From Capsulimonas sp. (GTDB taxonomy: Bacteria > Armatimonadota > Armatimonadia > Armatimonadales > Capsulimonadaceae): a stretch of DNA of 6,087 bases. Of this stretch, positions 1 to 4,368 are shown piece by piece. Numbering within the stretch: position 1 is the first letter of the stretch; each line of letters starts with the position of its first letter. The translations under genes and the position numbers were made by a program. Where the stretch lies: the NCBI GenBank assembly GCA_025963815.1, contig JAOQAA010000155.1, forward strand, positions 1 through 6,087, written 5' to 3'. Below the pieces are notes generated by a model that was given only the letters and a program-made list of their open reading frames with translations, searched no databases and was not told where the DNA came from.

Positions 1-187
1 GGCTCACATCACACATCACGTGAAAGAGCGTTTCGGGGTCGTATTCCGCCTTGCCGCCGCCATCGGTGATCAGATGCTGCTCCCGCCGCGCGCAGCTCAG
101 CAGAGCACCGCTCTGGTCGACCACGGCGGCCCGAATATAGGATGTTCCAATATCGATCGCGAGGACGAGCGGCGCGTCATCACGCAT
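1..187 (-). CDS. FGGY-family carbohydrate kinase, N-terminal part (runs off left edge)
   Basis: Translating the minus strand from the ATG at 187-185 gives 62 codons with no stop, so the rest of the gene lies beyond the left edge. Residues 7-30 read LVLAIDIGTSYIRAAVVDQS and on through GALL. This is the first phosphate-binding strand-turn-strand of the ASKHA/FGGY kinase fold (D-I-G-T-S, then an A-V-V-D strand), and E48-Y49-D50-P51 resembles the usual FGGY continuation toward the first helix. Family members transfer phosphate from ATP to sugars or polyols such as xylulose, ribulose, glycerol or gluconate, in the cytoplasm. The substrate-specificity regions are not in the window. The start overlaps the stop of the upstream dehydrogenase by 8 nt (ATGCGTGA). 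A TGAGG (minus strand of 195-199) lies 7 nt before the ATG, so translational coupling is likely. The family call is fairly sure; the substrate is unknown. Confidence 0.82.
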   Translation of the reverse strand, partial: MRDDAPLVLAIDIGTSYIRAAVVDQSGALLSCARREQHLITDGGGKAEYDPETLFHVMCDVS

Positions 188-1190
188 AGCTATGCCTCAG
201 CACGTCGGTATTGACGACTTCTTCCGGAAACCGCCCCTCCGCCACACGCTCCACATCCTCGACCATTTTTTCCCCCATCAAGCGTAAAGACTCCATGGTG
301 TAGGCCGAGATATGCGGCGTCATGACGACATTGGGGTATTGCAGCAGTGGATGATCGGAGCCGGCCGGTTCGTTGGAGATGACATCGATTCCAAGTCCGG
401 CGATCTTGCCACTGTCAATCGCGGTCGCCAAGGCGGTTTCGTCCATCAGTTCGCCGCGCGCCGTGTTGATCAAAAAGACGCCGGGCTTCATTTGCGCGAA
501 CTGGCGATCCGAAAGCATTCGTCTCGTTTCAGGCGTCAGCGCGCAATGCAGGGAAATTATGTCGGATTCGCGAAGGAGCGTTTCCAAATCGACCTTTTCA
601 GCGTCGGACCGGGCCACGTCCTCGGTGCTTTGATAGGGACTATGGGCGATCACGCGCGCCCCAAATCCCCGCGCCGCAATCTCACACACACGGCCGCCAA
701 TATTGCCGGAACCGATCACACCAAGCGTCTTCCCCTTAATTTCGAATCCCACTAGCCGCGCTCGCCGAGCCCATAAGCCGCTTCGAACGCACGTATCCGC
801 CTCGCCCGCTTTTCGCATGACTTCAATCATCAATGCGATCGTGTGTTCCGCGACAGCCTCGCGCTCCACCCATCCGGCGACTTTGGTCACGATGACGCCG
901 CTCTGGGTAGCGCACGCCAGATCGATACTGTCAAAACCGATCCCATGCCGGGCGATCAGGCGAGTGCGATCCTTGCAGCGAAAGAAGGACTCCGGAAACC
1001 GGGGGGCGACGCTCGCGATGATAAACTCGTACCCATGGAGCGCCTCCGCCAGTTCTTCGCCGCCTATGTCCGGAGAGAATAGAAACGTCTGAACGGCGCC
1101 GATTCGCGCAAGGCGATCGAGATGGTCGGGAAAGTGCAGTCCAAAACTACTGGAATTCACAACCGCGATCTTTATGTTCTTATTTGGCAT
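180..1190 (-). CDS. D-isomer-specific 2-hydroxyacid dehydrogenase, NAD(P)-dependent
   Basis: This 336-residue protein has the normal length and layout of the D-2-hydroxyacid dehydrogenase family, which interconverts 2-keto acids and D-2-hydroxy acids (glycerate, phosphoglycerate, lactate and others) with NAD(P)H. The substrate-binding half includes ARHGIGFDSIDL at 80-91. The Rossmann domain has the dinucleotide loop G160-S-G162-N-I-G165, followed by a C-terminal signature of INTARGELMDE (241-251), ISNEP (271-275) and TPHIS (291-295). The expected catalytic triad is R245, E274 and H293, and all three are present. The ATG start at 1190 lies 4 nt after the stop of the TIM-barrel gene, with AAGG about 9 nt upstream. 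The stop overlaps the kinase start, so the gene sits inside an operon. In such sugar operons the enzyme may reduce a 2-keto sugar acid or act on glycerate/hydroxypyruvate; the true substrate cannot be read from the sequence. Confidence 0.93.
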   Translation of the reverse strand: MPNKNIKIAVVNSSSFGLHFPDHLDRLARIGAVQTFLFSPDIGGEELAEALHGYEFIIASVAPRFPESFFRCKDRTRLIARHGIGFDSIDLACATQSGVIVTKVAGWVEREAVAEHTIALMIEVMRKAGEADTCVRSGLWARRARLVGFEIKGKTLGVIGSGNIGGRVCEIAARGFGARVIAHSPYQSTEDVARSDAEKVDLETLLRESDIISLHCALTPETRRMLSDRQFAQMKPGVFLINTARGELMDETALATAIDSGKIAGLGIDVISNEPAGSDHPLLQYPNVVMTPHISAYTMESLRLMGEKMVEDVERVAEGRFPEEVVNTDVLRHSYA

Positions 1191-1194
1191 TAGA

Positions 1195-2034
1195 TCAGAC
1201 CTTCATTAAGGACGCCTGGTCCACATATTCTTGGAGCACATTTGCATATTGCGGGAACACGACTTCGGGCTCCATCAGCTTCGGCTGCCAGAGCTTTTCC
1301 CACTCCACGCTGACATAGCCTTCGTAACCACGCGCAGTCAGCTCCGCAATTGATTCGCGAATCGGGATGTCGCCATCGCCAAGAAGGCAATACGTGTGAT
1401 CGGCTTTACTCTCTGCCGAGCCTCCAGAGTCCTTCACGTGGACTAAACGCAGGAAAGGCCACAGCGCCGAGACGGAATTGGATATGGATTCCCCGGCGGA
1501 AACCGAGTTGTGGACATCCCATAGCGCGCCCACCGAAGCATGCCCCACCCGGCTAAGAATGTCGGCCACGTCGGCGCCCGTAATGTATGTGTCATGGTTC
1601 TCAAGGAGTACAGTGACATTCCGCTCAAACGCATAGTCACCGAGAACGCGCAGCTCTTCGATCAAGCGCTGTGTTCCCCTCGCACGGCTCTCACCATCCG
1701 TCGCCTCGCCTCCAAAAACACGAATGAACCCCGCGCCGAGAGCATTCGCAAGGTCGATCGCGGCGCGAGCTTCCGCTCGGGACGCTTCAATGCCCTGCGG
1801 ACTCGCAAACTGCGCCGAGCAGTCGATCGCCGAGATCGAGAGACCGGCGCCTTCGATTTGCGCCTTAGTCGCCGCGATCGCCGCTGGCGTCGCGAAATAC
1901 GGAGACGTCGTGATATCTAAGTGGTTTTCAATGCCGCGCAGCTCAATGCCGTCATAGCCATATCGCTGACAATTGGTCAATATTTCGTCCAGTGTCCAAG
2001 CGGGACATCCGAGTGTCGAAACAGATATTTTCAC
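1195..2034 (-). CDS. Sugar phosphate isomerase/epimerase-type TIM-barrel protein
   Basis: This 279-residue protein belongs to the xylose-isomerase-like / AP-endonuclease-2 TIM-barrel superfamily, which includes inosose dehydratase, hydroxypyruvate isomerase, tagatose 3-epimerase and related cytoplasmic enzymes. The barrel strands are visible: ISVSTLG (3-9), YDGIELRG (27-34), IRVFGGEA (104-111), VTVLLENHD (140-148), VGALWDVHN (168-176), LRLVHVKDS (195-203) and YVSVEWE (240-246). By family analogy the divalent metal site would be E145, D173, H199 and E244, all in the expected places. The start is GTG at 2034-2032, with AAAAGG 8 nt upstream. A 97-nt spacer follows the oxidoreductase gene and contains no clear hairpin. 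The gene runs almost directly into the dehydrogenase. It probably isomerises, epimerises or dehydrates the keto sugar made by the neighbouring oxidoreductase. Family certain, reaction not. Confidence 0.9.
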   Translation of the reverse strand: MKISVSTLGCPAWTLDEILTNCQRYGYDGIELRGIENHLDITTSPYFATPAAIAATKAQIEGAGLSISAIDCSAQFASPQGIEASRAEARAAIDLANALGAGFIRVFGGEATDGESRARGTQRLIEELRVLGDYAFERNVTVLLENHDTYITGADVADILSRVGHASVGALWDVHNSVSAGESISNSVSALWPFLRLVHVKDSGGSAESKADHTYCLLGDGDIPIRESIAELTARGYEGYVSVEWEKLWQPKLMEPEVVFPQYANVLQEYVDQASLMKV

Positions 2035-2131
2035 AGCTTATGCCTTTTAATTTATCAGATATGTTCGCAATAATAGCAATTCACAACAAGCTCAATCGCC
2101 CGGGAATAGCCTGGACGCATTGATCTCAGTC

Positions 2132-3166
2132 TTAAAGGGGGAAAGTGACTGGCTGGCCGGTACGAGCGGATTGATAGACGCCGAGAACAAATTCCAGCGC
2201 GGTGCGGCCTTCCAGAGCGCCAGCCAGGCGATCTTTTCCACTCTGAACCGTGTCGATAAACTCGCGGAATTGCAAGCTGTGGTTATACCCCCCCACCGCT
2301 GCGGGATCGGAGGCGGTCGACGGCGTATCGGATTGAAGCAGAGCCGAGTCATACTGTTCGCCGTCCACAAAGTTCACCGACACGATCTCCTGGTTCTCAA
2401 TCCGCACCGATCCCTTTGTGCCAAAGATTTCAAGAGTCGTCTGAAAACCTGGATAGGCGCTGGTGGTGGCTGTGAGCGATCCGAGCGCGCCATTCTCGAA
2501 GACAATCGATGCGGTCACAATATCTTCCACCTCAATCCGATGTCCGCGCGTCGCCGCATAGGCCGAAACCGTTTTAGGCTTACCCATCGCGCGCTGCAAG
2601 TTGTCGGCGTAATGTATCCCCTGGTTCATCAATGCCCCGCCGCCATCCAGCGCCCACGTGCCGCGCCAATCCCCGGAATCGTAGTACTCCTGCGAGCGGT
2701 ACCACTTGATGGTCGCTTCGCCATACACGAGATCGCCGAGTTTGCCGGCGTCGATCCACTCCTGCAGCTGCTTCAGACCGGACGCATAACGCGTCTGGGA
2801 AATGCAGGTGACGAAGACGTCCGCGTCCGCCGCTTCCGCAATCAATCGATCGGCTTGATCGAGACTGATGTCGAACGGCTTCTCAACAATGACATGTTTG
2901 CCACGGCGTACAGCTTCAATGGCGTGGTCCGCATGCATCCCCGACGGAGTCGCGATGGTAACGATATCAATACGCCCGTCCGCGAGAAAGTCGCTGATAT
3001 TCACATATCCTGTCACACCGAGCTTCTCGGCGGCCGCTCCGGCGCGGTCTTCAGCGACATCGCAAACAGCGACCAAGTCAGCCACATCGGCCAGACGGCG
3101 TATCGCGTCCGCATGCCAGTGATGGATCACTCCACAGCCAATGATCCCGAAACCCAACTTTTTCAT
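2132..3166 (-). CDS. Gfo/Idh/MocA-family NAD(P)-dependent oxidoreductase
   Basis: This 344-residue protein has full family length. The N-terminal Rossmann fold opens with GFGIIGCGVIHHWHADAI (5-22, loop G7-x-x-G10-x-G12). IATPSGMHAD (71-80) and the diagnostic EKP at 95-97 follow; K96 is the usual catalytic or cofactor-facing lysine. The second domain carries GGGALMNQGIHYADNL (175-190), with H185 and D188 as the likely substrate-side residues. N181 stands where many relatives have Asp, which is a known variation. The family oxidises or reduces sugars, inositols and their derivatives in the cytoplasm. I chose the ATG at 3166, because TTAGGAG (3180-3174) sits 7 nt upstream and the protein then begins MKKLGFGIIG, as is normal. 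An ATG nine codons earlier (3193) has no properly placed ribosome site. This is the first gene of the operon, about 137 nt downstream of the predicted transcription start. Substrate unknown. Confidence 0.93.
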   Translation of the reverse strand: MKKLGFGIIGCGVIHHWHADAIRRLADVADLVAVCDVAEDRAGAAAEKLGVTGYVNISDFLADGRIDIVTIATPSGMHADHAIEAVRRGKHVIVEKPFDISLDQADRLIAEAADADVFVTCISQTRYASGLKQLQEWIDAGKLGDLVYGEATIKWYRSQEYYDSGDWRGTWALDGGGALMNQGIHYADNLQRAMGKPKTVSAYAATRGHRIEVEDIVTASIVFENGALGSLTATTSAYPGFQTTLEIFGTKGSVRIENQEIVSVNFVDGEQYDSALLQSDTPSTASDPAAVGGYNHSLQFREFIDTVQSGKDRLAGALEGRTALEFVLGVYQSARTGQPVTFPL

Positions 3167-3173
3167 AGAGGTT

Positions 3174-3180
3174 CTCCTAA
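3174..3180 (-). promoter_or_regulatory. Ribosome binding site deciding the oxidoreductase start
   Basis: On the minus strand this reads TTAGGAG, 7 nt before the ATG at 3166. It supports that start over the in-frame ATG at 3193, which would add nine residues not typical of the family. Confidence 0.75.
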
Positions 3181-3288
3181 CCAGCCACTCCATGGCGGAA
3201 GCACTGAGCTTTCCTTGCTTTAGACGACCGGGCGCTCACAAGCTGTTGGCGCCGGAATCGATCGATGAAAGTCTAAGAACAAGAAATA

Positions 3289-3300
3289 CTATACGTATAG
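3289..3300. promoter_or_regulatory. Probable operator: perfect 12-bp palindrome CTATACGTATAG
   Basis: CTATACGTATAG is identical to its own reverse complement and lies about +4 to +15 relative to the start site expected from the TATAAT at 3310-3315. A symmetric site with a central CG at this position is typical of operators for LacI- or GntR-type sugar repressors, which block a strong promoter until an inducer binds. No regulator gene is in the window, so the cognate protein is unknown. The palindrome is seen directly; its role is inferred. Confidence 0.6.
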
Positions 3301-3309
3301 CGTAAAGTC

Positions 3310-3339
3310 ATTATATCATTAGAAATCCAAATTTGTCAA
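3310..3339 (-). promoter_or_regulatory. Sigma-70 promoter of the sugar-catabolic operon
   Basis: On the minus strand there is a perfect TTGACA (3339-3334), an 18-bp spacer and a perfect TATAAT (3315-3310), embedded in AT-rich sequence. Transcription should begin near 3303 and leave a leader of about 137 nt before the oxidoreductase ATG. Both hexamers match consensus, so basal activity should be high, which implies control by a repressor (see the adjacent palindrome). No other good promoter is seen before the four minus-strand genes. Confidence 0.8.
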
Positions 3340-3340
3340 T

Positions 3341-3541
3341 TCGAGGCAAAAGATATTGGCGATCTGACGCCCTCTTGTACGTCATCAATGCCGGTGAACG
3401 CACCTTACTCCACGCCTCCGCGAAGCTGGGATCCTCTTTTCATTGAGAACATTCGTCAGAAACCACGCCATGATCGATCCTTTTTGCGTTGCACATGATC
3501 TATCTGTATTTCGTATGAGAATATAGAGCAATCATAAACGC
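3341..3541. other. Region upstream of the operon promoter, no intact gene
   Basis: I see no convincing gene, RNA or terminator here. One plus-strand stretch (3363-3446, ending in TGA) reads SDALLYVINAGERTLLHASA and so on, with a protein-like alternation of hydrophobic residues loosely reminiscent of an early strand pair in metallo-beta-lactamase-fold proteins. It has no start codon or ribosome site and is too short to assign. The part nearest 3541 is AT-rich and holds only short open stretches on the minus strand. Confidence 0.5.
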
Positions 3542-4072
3542 TTAATCACCAGTTGATGGAGCAACAGATTTCATTCTGACTTTTCTCTGATTTGGCCCAC
3601 GCTGTAAGCTACACTCAAACCCAATGCCGGGAAAATTGTTAGCACCAGGATTGAGAGCCGCTCCCATCTTGAAGTTAGACACCGCATTGTGAGATGTGGT
3701 GGAATAAAGTAAGCGCGGATCGGCAGGCACAAAAGAAAGCCTGACTGCTCCGCGCTCTTTTTCTGTCATGTTTACGCGCTCTACCAGCAGCGGCGTCAGC
3801 GTATTGCGCTCTTCCGCGGTGGCAGCTTCCCAAAGATCTGTAAAACGCATCTAGAGACCCTGCACGTAGTCCCGATCTGGCGGCGCCAAGCGCGATTCCC
3901 CCACCCGTGCGGTAATTTCATATTGCTCCGTTTGCTGATGCGTCTGCAATTCTTGCAGGCGGGTGAGCAGCACTTTCAAGCCACCGCCGCCTGCCTCCAC
4001 TACGCCGTTTGTCCGTTTCTCAACATCTTCCAAGCGCCGATTAATGAGCCCGACTTTCCCGAGCGATTCCGG
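3542..4072 (-). pseudogene. Remnant of a large serine recombinase (C-terminal part), interrupted by TAG
   Basis: Reading the minus strand from 4072, one frame gives 73 codons, a TAG at 3853-3851, then 102 more codons in the same frame to a TAA. The first part has a basic, coiled-coil-like stretch (LINRRLEDVEKR, then LLTRLQELQTHQQTEQ). The second part has FTDLWEAATAEERNTLTPLL followed by VERVNM. This matches the tail of large serine site-specific recombinases, where a coiled coil is followed by a D-x-L-W-E-A-x-x-x-E-E-R...LLxERV segment and a basic C-terminus. The similarity continues across the TAG, so it looks like a nonsense mutation inside one ancestral gene. The catalytic N-terminal and zinc-ribbon domains are absent: a TAA at 4075-4073 closes the frame and unrelated sequence lies upstream. 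A pipeline might call the two halves as separate small proteins of 60 and 102 residues. Assignment is from remembered family features only. Confidence 0.65.
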
Positions 4073-4075
4073 TTA

Positions 4076-4227
4076 ACATGAAGTTGATCGAGGTGAGGTC
4101 GTTTGAGAGTGGCGAGGTTGCAAAGTGCTACCAGTTGACATGGATAGGTTTTGCTGCCTTTGCGTTTCTTGGCGCCGTCATATCCTGCCCCGAGGTCTCG
4201 GCAAGCGTGGTTAGCATCCTGGACCAC
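4076..4227 (-). pseudogene. Fragment resembling an IS5-type DDE transposase
   Basis: On the minus strand, with the frame open from 4257, codons at about 4188-4147 encode AGYDGAKKRKGSKT. This strongly resembles the (R/A)GYDGAK(R/K)RKGSK(T/V)H segment just before the second catalytic strand of IS5/IS4-type transposases. After it the usual VDTLG-x-LLAL continuation is not found in any frame; a few similar residues (LVAL) suggest decay. No full transposase, terminal inverted repeats or target duplication can be seen. The piece directly abuts the truncated recombinase, so it is probably debris from an insertion followed by deletion. The match rests on a short motif. Confidence 0.5.
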
Positions 4228-4270
4228 GCATTGCAGATTTGCATTATCTTTTGAATTTTAGACTATATAC

Positions 4271-4284
4271 TTGACTTTTGTCAA
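4271..4284. promoter_or_regulatory. Inverted repeat TTGAC-N4-GTCAA over the -35 box
   Basis: TTGAC (4271-4275) and GTCAA (4280-4284) are perfect inverted copies separated by TTTT. The left arm is also the -35 hexamer, so a dimeric regulator bound here could block or recruit polymerase. The sequence is direct; the regulatory role is inferred. Confidence 0.4.
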
Positions 4285-4299
4285 TAACAATGATACGAT
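4271..4299 (+). promoter_or_regulatory. Promoter of the secreted lyase gene, extended -10
   Basis: TTGACT (4271-4276), a 17-bp spacer and TACGAT (4294-4299) preceded by TGA give an extended -10 (TGnTACGAT). The expected start site is near 4306, leaving a leader of about 63 nt before the ATG at 4369. The spacing is optimal, the -35 matches 5 of 6 and the -10 matches 4 of 6. The surrounding sequence is markedly more AT-rich than the genes. Confidence 0.6.
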
Positions 4300-4303
4300 T
4301 GAA

Positions 4304-4311
4304 TTGTACAA
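4304..4311. promoter_or_regulatory. Short palindrome TTGTACAA at the predicted start site
   Basis: This 8-bp perfect palindrome covers the predicted transcription start of the lyase gene. Its placement mirrors the 12-bp palindrome at the operon promoter, although the sequences differ. It could be an operator; an 8-bp palindrome in AT-rich DNA can also occur by chance. Confidence 0.35.
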
Positions 4312-4352
4312 AAGGAGGGCAGACAAAGTTACTTTTGCAACAATCGCTAATC

Positions 4353-4360
4353 AGGAGGAG
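4353..4360 (+). promoter_or_regulatory. Strong ribosome binding site of the secreted lyase
   Basis: AGGAGGAG ends 8 nt before the ATG at 4369 and fixes that start. A second Shine-Dalgarno-like run, AAAGGAGGG (4311-4319), lies about 50 nt upstream in the leader with no start codon at normal distance. Confidence 0.75.
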
Positions 4361-4368
4361 AATCAACG

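Noticed and set aside
312..755. Plus-strand open frame of 147 codons opposite the hydroxyacid dehydrogenase
   Set aside because: It is a shadow of the dehydrogenase, which has the full catalytic triad and cofactor loop on the minus strand.
2035..2131. Terminator or separate promoter in the 97-nt spacer before the TIM-barrel gene
   Set aside because: No GC hairpin with a T run is present. The AT-rich stretch has direct repeats (GCAAT-AATA-GCAAT) but no pair of good -35 and -10 boxes.
3167..3193. Nine-residue N-terminal extension of the oxidoreductase (ATG at 3193)
   Set aside because: There is no correctly spaced ribosome site, and the family normally begins a few residues before the Gly-rich loop, as the ATG at 3166 gives.
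2120..3223. Long plus-strand open frame (367 codons) covering the oxidoreductase gene
   Set aside because: It is antisense to a gene with clear Gfo/Idh/MocA motifs over its whole length. Its own translation has no recognisable motif and is rich in Arg, His and Ile as expected for a shadow frame.
3257..3266. ATCGATCGAT palindrome in the operon leader
   Set aside because: It is a simple alternating GATC/ATCG run lying far from the promoter boxes, with no reason to call it an operator.
4000..4227. Single small protein of 75 codons on the minus strand
   Set aside because: Its first third matches a transposase motif and its last part overlaps the recombinase remnant in the wrong frame, so it is a chance fusion of two fragments.
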